From: Nitrospirota bacterium
Lineage (GTDB): Bacteria > Nitrospirota > Thermodesulfovibrionia > Thermodesulfovibrionales > UBA6898
Length of the DNA: 43,883 nt
Reading direction: 5' to 3'
NCBI GenBank assembly: GCA_016217695.1
Contig: JACRHE010000171.1
Coordinates: 1 to 43,883 of the forward strand
Position 1 is the stretch's first letter. Each line of letters opens with the position of its first letter. The notes below the pieces were generated by a model. The model was not told the origin of the DNA and ran no database searches. It worked only from the letters and a program-made list of their open reading frames with translations. Positions 24,074-34,705 of this stretch are shown here, in pieces. The translations under genes and the position numbers were made by a program.

Positions 24074-25198
24074 ATGAATCTGCATGATGAAGACATAGAG
24101 CCTTTTCGCGAGGCCCTGGGAATCGCGGAGAAAGCCGGTGACAGTGCCGAGGTCTCAAAAAACTGTAACCAGATAGGGATAGTGCATCAGAAGAGGGGTG
24201 ACTATGACAAGGCCCTTGATTATTCCTATAAGACATTGGGAATCACCGAAAAAACCGGAGATATCGACGGCGTTTCAAAAAGTTATAATCAGATAGGGAT
24301 CGTATATCAGAAGAGGGGGGATTATGACTGGGCTCTCGAATTTTATCACAAAGCTCTCGAAATTGCTGAGAAACAGGGGGATATTTCGGGGATAACGGTG
24401 GGCTATCAGAATATAGGGATTGTGTATCAGAAAAAGGGCGAATATGATAAGGCCCTTGAACTGTCACACAAAGCCCTCGAGATCAAGGAAAAGACGGAAG
24501 ATATTCACTCGATATTGAGGATATATGGGCAGATAGGGCTTTTGCATAAATTGCGGGGTGACTATGACAAGGCCCTTGATTATTCAGAAAGAGCCCTTGT
24601 TTTTGCAGAGAAGATCGGTGATATTGCCGGAATTTCAATGAGTTATAACCAGATAGGGATAGTACATCAGGAAAGAGGCGATTACGACAAGGCCCTCGAT
24701 TATTCAGAAAGAGGCCTTGCCCTTGCGGAGCGGATTGGTGATATTGCAGAGGTTTCGATGAGCTATAAGCAGATAGGGATAGTACACCAGAACCGCGGTG
24801 ATTACGACAAGGCCCTTGAATTTTACCAAAGGGCCCTGGAGATAGCAGAAAAGATCGGGGATATAGCAGGCGTGTCGAAGAGCTATCACCAGATAGGGAT
24901 AGTACATCAGAACCGCAGCGATTACGACAAGGCTCTTGAGTTTTACCAAAAGGCCCTGGAGATAGCCAAGAAAGTCGGCGACATAGTCGGAGTTGCCAGC
25001 AGTATTGGCATGATAGGTAAGGTTATGTATATGCGGAAAAACTATAAGGATGCGTTTGTTGATTACTTAATAGCGCTGGATATTTTTGAGAGGATAGGCT
25101 CTCCGAATATAAACATTGTTCATGAATTGATTACGGAATTAACCCGCGAAATGGGCGAGGAAGATTTCAACAAGCTAATAGAGGAGTTCAAAAATTAG
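24074..25198 (+). CDS. Tetratricopeptide repeat protein (40-aa units)
   Basis: 374 aa; about 8 units of the form GDIAGVSKSYHQIGIVHQNRGDYDKALEFYQRALEIAEKI. Confidence 0.92.
   Translation: MNLHDEDIEPFREALGIAEKAGDSAEVSKNCNQIGIVHQKRGDYDKALDYSYKTLGITEKTGDIDGVSKSYNQIGIVYQKRGDYDWALEFYHKALEIAEKQGDISGITVGYQNIGIVYQKKGEYDKALELSHKALEIKEKTEDIHSILRIYGQIGLLHKLRGDYDKALDYSERALVFAEKIGDIAGISMSYNQIGIVHQERGDYDKALDYSERGLALAERIGDIAEVSMSYKQIGIVHQNRGDYDKALEFYQRALEIAEKIGDIAGVSKSYHQIGIVHQNRSDYDKALEFYQKALEIAKKVGDIVGVASSIGMIGKVMYMRKNYKDAFVDYLIALDIFERIGSPNINIVHELITELTREMGEEDFNKLIEEFKN
24120..25010 (+). repeat. 120-bp tandem coding repeats (TPR units)
   Basis: CAGATAGGGAT...GACAAGGCCCTTGA blocks recur with a 120-nt period. 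Confidence 0.85.
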
Positions 25199-25357
25199 GT
25201 TTGCTGTCTGAAGCCTAGAATCTTTCTCCGCAATGCAATGAATTTGGCAGCCCGGAACAGTAAGTTGCCATTAACCGAATAATATCCTTTCACATATGTA
25301 AATTCTTGATCGAACTATTTCCAATGTGCTACTTTTAATGAAGGGAGAGGATTAGGC

Positions 25358-26377
25358 ATGGATGTTTTTACCTCAAGGTTGAGACCGTTAGTGCTCCATC
25401 TGATAGTTTTAATGTCAGTGCTGTTTTGTGTCCCCCAGGCATATTCTGAAACTAAAGACACAGAAAAGATAAATGCGCTTATCAGGGAGCTGCGGAACAA
25501 CGACCCTGATGTAAGGTGGAAGGCAGTCGATGCCCTGAAAGAGACCGGCAGTGCGGCGGTAGGTCCGCTGATTGAAGCAATGAAAGATACGGATCCTGAT
25601 GTACACCGAATGCTTGTGGACATTTTAAAAAGTATCGGGAATCCGGCGGTCGGACCATTAATCGCTTCGCTGAAACATTCCAGCTCGTCTGTTCGTGTGG
25701 GTGCCGTCGAGATACTTGGGAAGACAGAGGATGCGCGGGCCATAGAAGCGCTCATTGTATCTTTGCGCGATGAAAGTGCCGATGTCCGGGAAAAAGCGAT
25801 GAAGGCGATGATGAAAATAAGGGATCGTCGCGCAGTTGAACCGTTGATCGTATCGCTCAAGGATGGCAGCACCGATATAAGAAGGGTATCGGCAGAGGTG
25901 CTGCTTCAGATAAAAGATCCGCGGGCTGTTGAACCGCTTATAGATCTGCTTTCAGATAAGAGTGCCGATGTGCGTAGGGTTGCTGCTGAGGCTCTTTGGC
26001 AGATGAGAAATGAGCCGCAGGTAAAAAATGTCATGGAGGTAATGAAGAACCTGATTCAGATTTATAGGACATATAAGGGGATACCTCGAAGAGCTGCGAA
26101 AATGTCGCAGGAGAAATACAGGGATATGGAATATTTTAACGACAATATAAAACTTATATATAAAACTTATTCTTTATTTATTCTCGGTGCCCAGTTGGAT
26201 TCAGAACCCATTTTGGTGGCAGCCTTCGATAGGTATGGCGACAGACAGATGGCCTCGGATTTCCTCAATTGCGGCAATCAGCAATTGATGCAGGAGGCCT
26301 TTAACTGGGCGCGTGATAATTATTATGAACTTAGCACCGCCTCGGTCAGTAGCGGTCCGCGGTGGGGACGTAAATGA
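25358..26377 (+). CDS. Secreted HEAT-repeat protein
   Basis: 339 aa; signal peptide LIVLMSVLFCVPQAYSE; repeats of AVEPLIVSLKDGSTDIRRVSAEVLLQIKDPR. Confidence 0.88.
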   Translation: MDVFTSRLRPLVLHLIVLMSVLFCVPQAYSETKDTEKINALIRELRNNDPDVRWKAVDALKETGSAAVGPLIEAMKDTDPDVHRMLVDILKSIGNPAVGPLIASLKHSSSSVRVGAVEILGKTEDARAIEALIVSLRDESADVREKAMKAMMKIRDRRAVEPLIVSLKDGSTDIRRVSAEVLLQIKDPRAVEPLIDLLSDKSADVRRVAAEALWQMRNEPQVKNVMEVMKNLIQIYRTYKGIPRRAAKMSQEKYRDMEYFNDNIKLIYKTYSLFILGAQLDSEPILVAAFDRYGDRQMASDFLNCGNQQLMQEAFNWARDNYYELSTASVSSGPRWGRK

Positions 26378-26393
26378 GAATTATAGTATCACG

Positions 26394-26729
26394 TCAGAGC
26401 ATGATAATCATGAGTCCGGCCGTTAAAAGAGATAATGCCGTTAAAACAATAAATACCTGCGTAAATTTAAGTATATAGGGAGACCGAATATATTCCAGCG
26501 CAATACCCCAGGCACCCTGAAAACCGTGGTATATGACGGAGACCAGAAAAATAATATCAAAGGCTATCCAGTATGGATTGGCAAGCCTTGCCATAACGGC
26601 TTCAAAGGCGATCTGGTCATGGCCGTTACTTGGGCCATAATAATGCATATAATAAAAATGTATCGTTAGTCCCGCTAGTAGAGTACCCCCGCTAATCCTC
26701 TGTAAAAGCCATTCCAGAGCCCCTTTCAA
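26394..26729 (-). CDS. sdhD: Succinate dehydrogenase/fumarate reductase membrane anchor subunit
   Basis: 111 aa; three TM segments; position in sdh cluster; YHGFQGAWGI. Confidence 0.75.
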   Translation of the reverse strand: MKGALEWLLQRISGGTLLAGLTIHFYYMHYYGPSNGHDQIAFEAVMARLANPYWIAFDIIFLVSVIYHGFQGAWGIALEYIRSPYILKFTQVFIVLTALSLLTAGLMIIML

Positions 26730-27070
26730 TGCGCATTCCGAATGAAATGCAGAACTCCGTATATAACGGTTGACAGGCCCAGCGAAAGGGCTATAAGGAA
26801 AAGGGGCTTATGCAGAGGGGTTGGTGCTCCGAGATCCATCAGCGTCAGCCGGAGACCATTAAGTGCATGGAATACCACGAGCATAAGCAGAACGAGTTCT
26901 CCCAGTCTCATGAAGGGGGTATACATAAGTTCAATGATCGCTTCATACTGCCGAGGGTCTTTGAGGTGGCTCAAAAAATAGAGGTGAAGGAAAATATAGC
27001 AGGTTAGAGATATACCTGTAATGCGATGTATCCCCCATGCGAGTGAACCGGTTTTAACTTTATATCGCAT
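26726..27070 (-). CDS. sdhC: Succinate dehydrogenase cytochrome b subunit
   Basis: 114 aa; GSLAWGIHRITGISLTCYIFLHLY, FHALNGLRLTL. Confidence 0.88.
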   Translation of the reverse strand: MRYKVKTGSLAWGIHRITGISLTCYIFLHLYFLSHLKDPRQYEAIIELMYTPFMRLGELVLLMLVVFHALNGLRLTLMDLGAPTPLHKPLFLIALSLGLSTVIYGVLHFIRNAH

Positions 27071-28448
27071 TGCCTTTTAGCCAGGGGTCTATCAATCCGT
27101 CGATTTCATCAGGGGAAAGATTCGTCATCTCTGCAGCAACATCCTTTATTGCTCTTTTTTCAGCATATGCCCTTTTAGCTATCTCGGCCGCCTTGTCATA
27201 CCCTAAGACCGGTGTTAAGGCTGTAACGAGGGCAGGATTTTGCTGTATTATATCGGCTATTTTATCCCGGTTAAGAATGAAACCTGAAAGAGCCTTATCA
27301 GCCAGTAGGCGGGCCGAATTTCCGAGTATAGAGAGAGACTGCAGAAGATTATGCGCTATTAATGGAAGCATGGCATTCAGCTCAAAATTGCCTGAAGCAT
27401 TTCCGATTGAGACTGCCACATCATTTCCGATAACCTGGGAACACGCCATCATTGCGGACTCGCAAATAACAGGGTTGATCTTGCCGGGCATAATGCTTGA
27501 TCCAGGCTGAAGCGGAGGCAAGACTATCTCTGCGAGTCCTGCAGAGGGACCGCTGTTCATGAGCCTGAGGTCATTTGCAATCTTAAATAAGGAGGTGGCT
27601 GCTGTTTTAAGATGACCGCTAAGTTCCGTGGCAGAGTCCATGCCGGCCTGTGCAGCAAAATGATTGTCTGTCTCCACAAATGCAAGACCTGTTCGTCCGG
27701 ACAGTTTTCTTGCCACCATCTTTCCAAATTCAGGATGGGTATTCATACCTGTTCCTACGGCCGTACCTCCTATGGCAAGTCTTAGCAGCCTTGGTAAACA
27801 GGACATGATGCGTTCCGAGGCTTCAGCTATCTGATATGACCACCCGCTTATTTCATGGCTCATCCGGATCGGCACCGCGTCCATAAGATGAGTTCTGCCT
27901 GTTTTTACGACGTCAGAGAACTCGGCTGAACGTTTATCAAGTGTTTCTTTCAGGTGTCTCAACGCTGGAAATACCAGTTCATGCAACTGAAGACAGACAC
28001 TGACATGTATGGCAGTCGGTATAACGTCATTCGATGATTGCCCCATGTTAACGTGGTCGTTTGGATGGATACTCTTAATCTGAGACTTGCCTTTTAGGAT
28101 GCTGATGGCACGGTTTGCTATAACCTCATTTGTGTTCATATGAGTCGACGTGCCGGAGCCGGTCTGGAAAATATCAACCGGGAAGTGATCATCCCATCTG
28201 CCCTGACTTACTTCATCGGCAGCCTTCTGTATTGCATCTGCTACGTCCGGGAAAAGCAGGCCAAGCTCCTTATTTGTCTCCGCAGCCGCAGTCTTAATCA
28301 TGCCGAGTGCGCGGATAAAAACACGCGGAAAGCGAATTCCGCTCACCGGAAAATTATCGACTGCCCTTTGAGTTTGCGGCCCATAGAGGGCGTCTTCAGG
28401 GACTTTGACTTCCCCCAGAGAATCTTTCTCTATGCGATAAGTCTTCAT
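27060..28448 (-). CDS. fumC: Class II fumarate hydratase
   Basis: 462 aa; GPQTQRAVDNFPVSG, GSSIMPGKINPVICE. Confidence 0.95.
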   Translation of the reverse strand: MKTYRIEKDSLGEVKVPEDALYGPQTQRAVDNFPVSGIRFPRVFIRALGMIKTAAAETNKELGLLFPDVADAIQKAADEVSQGRWDDHFPVDIFQTGSGTSTHMNTNEVIANRAISILKGKSQIKSIHPNDHVNMGQSSNDVIPTAIHVSVCLQLHELVFPALRHLKETLDKRSAEFSDVVKTGRTHLMDAVPIRMSHEISGWSYQIAEASERIMSCLPRLLRLAIGGTAVGTGMNTHPEFGKMVARKLSGRTGLAFVETDNHFAAQAGMDSATELSGHLKTAATSLFKIANDLRLMNSGPSAGLAEIVLPPLQPGSSIMPGKINPVICESAMMACSQVIGNDVAVSIGNASGNFELNAMLPLIAHNLLQSLSILGNSARLLADKALSGFILNRDKIADIIQQNPALVTALTPVLGYDKAAEIAKRAYAEKRAIKDVAAEMTNLSPDEIDGLIDPWLKGNAI

Positions 28449-28483
28449 AAGTTATCTCATCATTCCCCTTGGACGGGGAGACT

Positions 28484-29224
28484 CTACTTAAGCCTCAGAC
28501 TTTTTTTCAGCGCCGCCCGCTTTAACTTTGATATGTAAGCCGTAATATCAATTTCCTTTGGACATACTTCCACGCAATTATAGATAGAGTGGCATCTCCA
28601 TAGACCATGGGTATGGGTTACAGCCCGAAGTCTCTCGTCAAACGCCCTGTCACGAGTATCAAAAATAAACCTTGCTGCCTTCAAAAGAGCTGAGGGTCCC
28701 AGATATTTCTTATCTGCCCAGTAGCTGGGACAGGCAGAGGTACATGAGCCGCACATGATGCATGTTATAGCCTGTAGAATCTTTTTCTGGTCCTTGGGGT
28801 CCTGCAGTCTTTCCCGTTCAGGAGGAGGATCATTGTTAATGAGATAGGGCAGGACTTTTTCATTCATTCCGAAAAAAGGTTCCATGTCAACGACAAGGTC
28901 TTTGACTACTTCAAGGGCGGGCAAAGGCTCGATAATTACAGCTACGCCGGCTGTATGGGCACTTTTATTGCGGGCGGAAAGATCCTTCATCAGCGTCTGA
29001 CAGGCAAGTCTGTTTTGCCCATTTATTTTCATTGCGCAGGAACCACAGATACCGTGAGCACAGGAGCGACGGAAGGTAAGACTGCCGTCAACATCATCCT
29101 TGATCTTTATAAGACCGTCAAGTATTCTGTCGGAGTCCTCCATTTCCAGGACAAACTCTTCCCAGTGAGGCTGCCTGTCTATCTCGGGATCAAAGCGCTT
29201 TATTTTGAAGGTATATTTTTTCAT
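28484..29224 (-). CDS. sdhB: Succinate dehydrogenase/fumarate reductase iron-sulfur subunit
   Basis: Likely start MKKYTFKIKRFDPEID; CAHGICGSCAMKINGQNRLAC, CIMCGSCTSACP, CHSIYNCVEVCPKEID. Confidence 0.93.
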   Translation of the reverse strand: MKKYTFKIKRFDPEIDRQPHWEEFVLEMEDSDRILDGLIKIKDDVDGSLTFRRSCAHGICGSCAMKINGQNRLACQTLMKDLSARNKSAHTAGVAVIIEPLPALEVVKDLVVDMEPFFGMNEKVLPYLINNDPPPERERLQDPKDQKKILQAITCIMCGSCTSACPSYWADKKYLGPSALLKAARFIFDTRDRAFDERLRAVTHTHGLWRCHSIYNCVEVCPKEIDITAYISKLKRAALKKSLRLK

Positions 29225-29273
29225 TTCATTCGAATTGCGATTCTTTAGGAGACCGGACACCACAAGGGACCTG

Positions 29274-30998
29274 TTAATATTTCCTTTCTGCAGGCCGAAA
29301 TCTCGTTATCCTTACCTCCTTATATCCAAACACAGGTCCTTTGTCGGTCTTGAATGCCAGCGTATGTTTGAGCCAGTTCATATCATCCCGGTCGGGAAAA
29401 TCCTCGCGGGTATGGGCGCCCCTGCTCTCTGTTCTTTGAAGAGCGGAATGGGCAATTAACTCTCCCAATGATATCAGATGGTTAAGCTCAAGCGCCTCCA
29501 GAAGTTCAGTATTAAATCGTTTCCCCTTGTCTTTCAGCCCTATCTCAAGCGTCCTTTCCCGTAATCCCTTTAGCGCCTCAGTGAGGGAAAGAAGCTCATT
29601 TTCGGTTCTAAATTCGGAGCATTTATCCATCATCGCCTGTTGAAGCGCCTTTCTGATGACTGCCGCTTTTTCACTGCCTTTTCTTCTGAGCATGGTATCG
29701 ATCGCTTCCCGCGCCCTGTCAACCGACTCTTTGGAGACTGAACCGCGCCCTGTTTTGTTGAGTATATCACATATCGCGATGCCTGCCCTTCTTCCAAAAA
29801 CAACTGTGTCCAGCAGAGAATTGCATCCCAGGCGGTTCGCTCCGTGTACCGAGACGCAGGCGCATTCACCTGCCGCAAAAAGACCTTCTATCGCGTCACC
29901 AATTTCATTCTTCAGTACCCTCCCGTCAATATCCGTCGGTATTCCGCCCATGGCATAGTGGGCAGTGGGTAAAACCGGAATGGGAGCCATAGAAGGATCA
30001 ATCCCCATGTAAATCCTGCAGAAGGTCGAGATCTCAGGCAGCCTCTCCTCAATGATTCTCTTGTCTACCTTTGTGAGGTCAAGATGGACATAGTCCCTGC
30101 CATCTATTCCTCTCCCCTCGCGTATCTCTGTAATGATCGCCCGTGAGACCATATCCCTTGGCGCCAGATCCTTGATAGTAGGCGCGTAATGTTCCATGAA
30201 CCGCTCACCTTTGCCGTTAAGCAGGATGCCGCCTTCGCCCCGAGCGCCTTCTGTAATGAGAATCCCCAGTCCATAAAGCCCTGTAGGATGGAATTGGAAG
30301 AATTCCATATCTTCCAGCGGAATGCCCTTGTCGGCAAGGATACCAAGACAATCGCCTGTACTTGCATGGGCGTTGGATGTTGTCTTGAATACCTTTCCAT
30401 ATCCGCCGGATGCAACGAGTACTGCCTCTGCAGTGAATAAATGTATCTCGCCTGTCAGTATTTCCAGCGCGATCACCCCTGTGCATCTGTTTTTTTCGAT
30501 GGCAATATCGATTACATGGAACTCCTTAAAGAACTGAACACCCTGTCTCCCGCATTGTTCGAATAGGGCGAACATGATAGCGTGTCCTGTACGGTCGGCA
30601 GAATAACAGGCCCTTCTCACCGGAGCAGATCCAAACTCCCGAGTATGACCTCCGAACTTCCTCTGTGCTATCTTGCCTTCGGGCGTCCGCGAAAAGGGGA
30701 CCCCAAGGTGTTCCAGTTCGATAATAGTCCGTATGGCATCTTCGCACATGACTTCAATCGCATCCTGATCACCGAGGAAATCTCCGCCCTTTGCAGTATC
30801 GTAAAAATGCCATTCCGGCCTGTCCGGTTCTTCATTGCCCAGGGCCGCCCCTATTCCCCCCTGAGCAGCGGTGGAATGGGAACGGGTAGGATAGAGTTTT
30901 GTGAGAACAGCAACTGAGCCTTGCCTGGAGACTTCGACTGCGGCGCGAAGTCCTGCCAGGCCTGAACCGATGATGACCGCATCGAACGAATGGATCAT
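29274..30998 (-). CDS. sdhA: Succinate dehydrogenase/fumarate reductase flavoprotein subunit
   Basis: 574 aa; [48 protein letters not shown]. Confidence 0.96.
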   Translation of the reverse strand: MIHSFDAVIIGSGLAGLRAAVEVSRQGSVAVLTKLYPTRSHSTAAQGGIGAALGNEEPDRPEWHFYDTAKGGDFLGDQDAIEVMCEDAIRTIIELEHLGVPFSRTPEGKIAQRKFGGHTREFGSAPVRRACYSADRTGHAIMFALFEQCGRQGVQFFKEFHVIDIAIEKNRCTGVIALEILTGEIHLFTAEAVLVASGGYGKVFKTTSNAHASTGDCLGILADKGIPLEDMEFFQFHPTGLYGLGILITEGARGEGGILLNGKGERFMEHYAPTIKDLAPRDMVSRAIITEIREGRGIDGRDYVHLDLTKVDKRIIEERLPEISTFCRIYMGIDPSMAPIPVLPTAHYAMGGIPTDIDGRVLKNEIGDAIEGLFAAGECACVSVHGANRLGCNSLLDTVVFGRRAGIAICDILNKTGRGSVSKESVDRAREAIDTMLRRKGSEKAAVIRKALQQAMMDKCSEFRTENELLSLTEALKGLRERTLEIGLKDKGKRFNTELLEALELNHLISLGELIAHSALQRTESRGAHTREDFPDRDDMNWLKHTLAFKTDKGPVFGYKEVRITRFRPAERKY

Positions 30999-31145
30999 AA
31001 TTCATTATACAGAATGTCAGTGTTTCCGCAAGGCGTTTCCTTAAGTTGGAAGGCGAGGGATCCGCGGAAGGGCAAAAATTATATCTCTTTTCATCAGGAT
31101 ATTGAATTATAATAAAAACCGAAGGTTTCACCATGGCTAAATCAG

Positions 31146-33254
31146 ATGGCTCTTAATAAAAACCACTCAGCAAAAATTGTAATCCTCTCCCTGGTAAGTT
31201 TTGCCATTTCTCTCATCGTGTTTGCCTCAGGGTCGTTACGTGGGTTTGAACTCAAGGCATATGATCTGTTTTCCAGAAAGCTTAATCCTTCCTATACTTC
31301 GAACGATATCATAATAATTAAAATAGACCAGGAGAGCCTCGACAGACTTCATGAACAGGGGATTAACTGGCCTTGGCCCAGACAGGTCTATGCACCTATA
31401 ATTGAATATCTTTCTGAGGCGGACGCGGTTTTTATGGACATACTTTTTCTCGAACCTTCTTTTTACGGGGAAGAGGACGATCGGATCCTTGCTGATGCCA
31501 TAAAAAAGACATCCAATGTCTATCTGGCCCTTTCACTGACTAATAAAAAAGATGGTTTGTCCGACTCTGACAGGGATTTTTTTGAACGCAGTGCCGCGAA
31601 GAAAAAGGGATGGAAAAGCAGATTTTCATACAAGTCAGCCAATATGCCGCTTGACATTTTTCTTCAGGCTGTCAAAGGTACAGGGAATGTCACGATTTTT
31701 CCTGACAGTGACGGGGTTTATCGGGGTCTGCCTGTATTTTTTCAGGTGGCTGGGGAATACGCGATTCCCAGTCTCGTCATGAGCTATTTTTCGCAGGCCG
31801 GCGTAAAGACAGATCAAGAGGGTAAGCTCAATTTAATGGCCAGCGAGTTCCCCGGTGATCAAATGGTGATGCTCAGGTTTTCCGGACATCAGGAGCCATT
31901 TAAGAGCATTTCAGCTGCAGATATCCTCAAGGCGTATGTCGATGCCGGTTCATCCGGAGAGGCATCCGCAGCCAGGGAATATTTCAAAGGGAAAAAGGTA
32001 TTTATCGGCATGACAGCAGCAGGCCTTTATGACTTAAAGCCGACTCCTGTCTCTGATGTATCTACCGGCGTTCACATACATGCCACTGCATTGGAGAATC
32101 TTGAACACCGCAACTATATCCGCCCTCTCAGCAATGCCTTTGTCCTTATTTTTATGATCTGCATCTGCACATTCACCTGTTATTTTGTTATACGAGTTCA
32201 TTCATTTATGGCAAACCTTTCTGTTTTTATTACGACATTGGCGATAACAATCGGGGTGCCGGCACTCTTATTCGCATCTACCCATTATATGCATATCATC
32301 TATCCGACACTGTCATTGGTTACTAGCTTCATTATCTCTGTTGCTTACAGCTATGCCACTGAAGGGAAGGAACGAAGGTTCATCAAGATGGCTTTTTCGC
32401 AGTATATGGACGGGAAACTTGTCGATTACATATTGAAGAACCCGCTGCTCATAAAACCTGGCGGCCATCGCAGGCGAGTCACTGTTTTTTTTGCCGACAT
32501 CGCAGGGTTTACCTCCCTTGCCGAAAAAATACCTGCTGAGGAGACAGCCGGGATCTTATACGAGGTGCTGAGCTCCTTTACTGCGATAATTATCCGCAAT
32601 GGAGGCGTCATAGATAAATATATCGGCGACTGCATCATGGCTTTTTGGGGCGCTCCCCTGGATACGGAGAAAGATGAGATCAACGCGTGTTATTCTGCCT
32701 TGGAATGTTTAGCGGCTCTTGATGATATAAACAAACGGTTTCGGGCAGAGGGGCGGACTGAGATAGCCATACGCATCGGCATACATTCCGGGGAGGCGAT
32801 CGTTGGAAACCTGGGCAGTGACAGGCTGTTCGATTATACTGCTGTTGGAGACACGGTCAATCTCACATCCAGACTTGAGTCTGCTAACAAGATGTTCGGA
32901 ACAGGGATAATAATCAGTGAAGAGACACTGAGAGAGACGGAAGGGCTTTTTTTAACAAGGGAGCTTGGCATGGTTGAGGTAAAAGGGAAATCAGTGCCCG
33001 TAAGGATAGTGGAGCTTGTTTCAGAACAGGGCAGGGTCTCAGTTGATAAAAAAAGAATTATTGAGCTGTTTCATCGGGGATTCGACCTATTCAGCCGGAA
33101 GCATTGTGCGGAGGCCCTTGATATTTTTGAAGAGATTCTGCAGATGCAGCCTGATGACGGGCCCTCTGATTTTTATCGGCGCAGGTGTGAATTTTTGCTT
33201 TTGAACCCTCAATTGACAGATGGACTGAATATAATTAAAATGAGTGAAAAATGA
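31146..33254 (+). CDS. CHASE2 domain-containing class III adenylate cyclase
   Basis: 702 aa; N-terminal CHASE2 sensor, TM helices, VTVFFADIAGFTSLAEKIP, DKYIGDCIMAFWGAP, YTAVGDTVNLTSRLE. Confidence 0.93.
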   Translation: MALNKNHSAKIVILSLVSFAISLIVFASGSLRGFELKAYDLFSRKLNPSYTSNDIIIIKIDQESLDRLHEQGINWPWPRQVYAPIIEYLSEADAVFMDILFLEPSFYGEEDDRILADAIKKTSNVYLALSLTNKKDGLSDSDRDFFERSAAKKKGWKSRFSYKSANMPLDIFLQAVKGTGNVTIFPDSDGVYRGLPVFFQVAGEYAIPSLVMSYFSQAGVKTDQEGKLNLMASEFPGDQMVMLRFSGHQEPFKSISAADILKAYVDAGSSGEASAAREYFKGKKVFIGMTAAGLYDLKPTPVSDVSTGVHIHATALENLEHRNYIRPLSNAFVLIFMICICTFTCYFVIRVHSFMANLSVFITTLAITIGVPALLFASTHYMHIIYPTLSLVTSFIISVAYSYATEGKERRFIKMAFSQYMDGKLVDYILKNPLLIKPGGHRRRVTVFFADIAGFTSLAEKIPAEETAGILYEVLSSFTAIIIRNGGVIDKYIGDCIMAFWGAPLDTEKDEINACYSALECLAALDDINKRFRAEGRTEIAIRIGIHSGEAIVGNLGSDRLFDYTAVGDTVNLTSRLESANKMFGTGIIISEETLRETEGLFLTRELGMVEVKGKSVPVRIVELVSEQGRVSVDKKRIIELFHRGFDLFSRKHCAEALDIFEEILQMQPDDGPSDFYRRRCEFLLLNPQLTDGLNIIKMSEK

Positions 33255-33718
33255 ATACCAGCTTATTTATCTCCAGCCTTATATTTGCAATCTTGATTCC
33301 TCTGTCAGCATATGCCGACTCCGCGCGAGTAATTACGATAGACAATGCGGTGAGAGAAGACTGCCGATTTCTTTCGCCCATTAAAGTAAAGGTGCGCTTA
33401 AATGACATACTCGACGTGTTGTCAAAGGAAGGCGATTGGATAAGGGTCAGGTTTAAGGGATCAAAGGGCTGTATTCATAAAAGTGCTGTAGATGAAAAAT
33501 CAGTTGATATAAGCGGGGTATCCGGCACGAAAACGACTTCAGCGTCGCGGGATGAGGTGGCCCTGGCAGGCAAAGGATTTAACCCTGAGGTCGAAAAAAC
33601 ATATAGGAGTAAACATCCTGATCTGGATTTTCAGGCTGTCGACAGGATAGAAGAATATAAGATCCCGGATGAAGGCCTTTCCAAATTTATTAAGTCCGGT
33701 GGGCTTAAGCAGCCATGA
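33251..33718 (+). CDS. Secreted SH3-like domain protein
   Basis: 155 aa; signal peptide; VKVRLNDILDVLSKEGDWIRVRFKGSKGCIHKSAV. Confidence 0.75.
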   Translation: MNTSLFISSLIFAILIPLSAYADSARVITIDNAVREDCRFLSPIKVKVRLNDILDVLSKEGDWIRVRFKGSKGCIHKSAVDEKSVDISGVSGTKTTSASRDEVALAGKGFNPEVEKTYRSKHPDLDFQAVDRIEEYKIPDEGLSKFIKSGGLKQP

Positions 33719-34575
33719 AAAAGCTGCTATCTCTATTTTGTATTCTTATGCTCCTTGCCGGCTGCAGTTCGGTCGGCTTGCAGGATGTGTCCAAACATAT
33801 GGATATGCTTACTACTACAGCGAGCGCTGCGCAGAAGGCCTCAAGGCCGATTACCGATGAAGAGGAATATTATATAGGCCGCGCAGTTGCTGCCAGAATA
33901 CTTTCTTCCTTTTCCCTTTCAAAAAACAGAAAACTCTCTGAATATGTAAATCATGTTGGGTTGTCGATATCCCTGCATTCTGAAAAACCGCATACCCACG
34001 GCGGCTATCATTTTGCGATCCTTGAATCAACTGAGATGAATGCATTCGCCTGCCCCGGCGGAACTATTTTTGTTACGAAAGGCATGGTGAATGCCGCAAA
34101 GAGCGAGGATGAACTCGCTGCTGTGCTTGCCCATGAGATTGCCCATGTGAACCATCGTGATGGTATATCCGCCATAAAAAAATCCCGCTGGACTGAGGCA
34201 TTGACCATTATCGGAACGAAGGCTGCGCGCGAGTACGGCTCCCAGGGACTTTCGCAGCTTACGACTATCTTTGAAGGCTCAATCGACGACATCGTTAAGA
34301 CACTTGTCGTCAACGGTTATGGCCGATCTCAGGAGTACGATGCTGATAAGACCGCGCTTGATTATCTTTCAAAGGCAGGTTATGATCCTTCTGCCCTGAA
34401 GGCATTTCTTGACAGGATTATAGCAGGGGGAAAGGCTTCTGAGGGGGGAATAATGAAGACCCACCCTGCCACGACCGACCGCATCGGAAATGTTATGGAA
34501 AATATGCCGTCAACAGGCGCTGACTCTTCTTATGTAAGGAAAAGAACCGACAGGTTTATTTCTTTCCTGCGCTAA
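33715..34575 (+). CDS. M48 family metalloprotease, predicted lipoprotein
   Basis: 286 aa; lipobox LLAGCSS; HEIAHVNHRDG; EYDADKTAL; KTHPATTDRI. Confidence 0.93.
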   Translation: MKKLLSLFCILMLLAGCSSVGLQDVSKHMDMLTTTASAAQKASRPITDEEEYYIGRAVAARILSSFSLSKNRKLSEYVNHVGLSISLHSEKPHTHGGYHFAILESTEMNAFACPGGTIFVTKGMVNAAKSEDELAAVLAHEIAHVNHRDGISAIKKSRWTEALTIIGTKAAREYGSQGLSQLTTIFEGSIDDIVKTLVVNGYGRSQEYDADKTALDYLSKAGYDPSALKAFLDRIIAGGKASEGGIMKTHPATTDRIGNVMENMPSTGADSSYVRKRTDRFISFLR

Positions 34576-34705
34576 TTCTCGGTCCTTCGCCTTTGCTTTG
34601 CCTTATGACCTGATTGTCGAGGCCGCGGCATATCTTTTTTCGTGTGAGCAGAACCTAACTGTGAGATAATGAAAAAAGGAAGAGCCCTGCAGGAGGAATG
34701 TTGAA

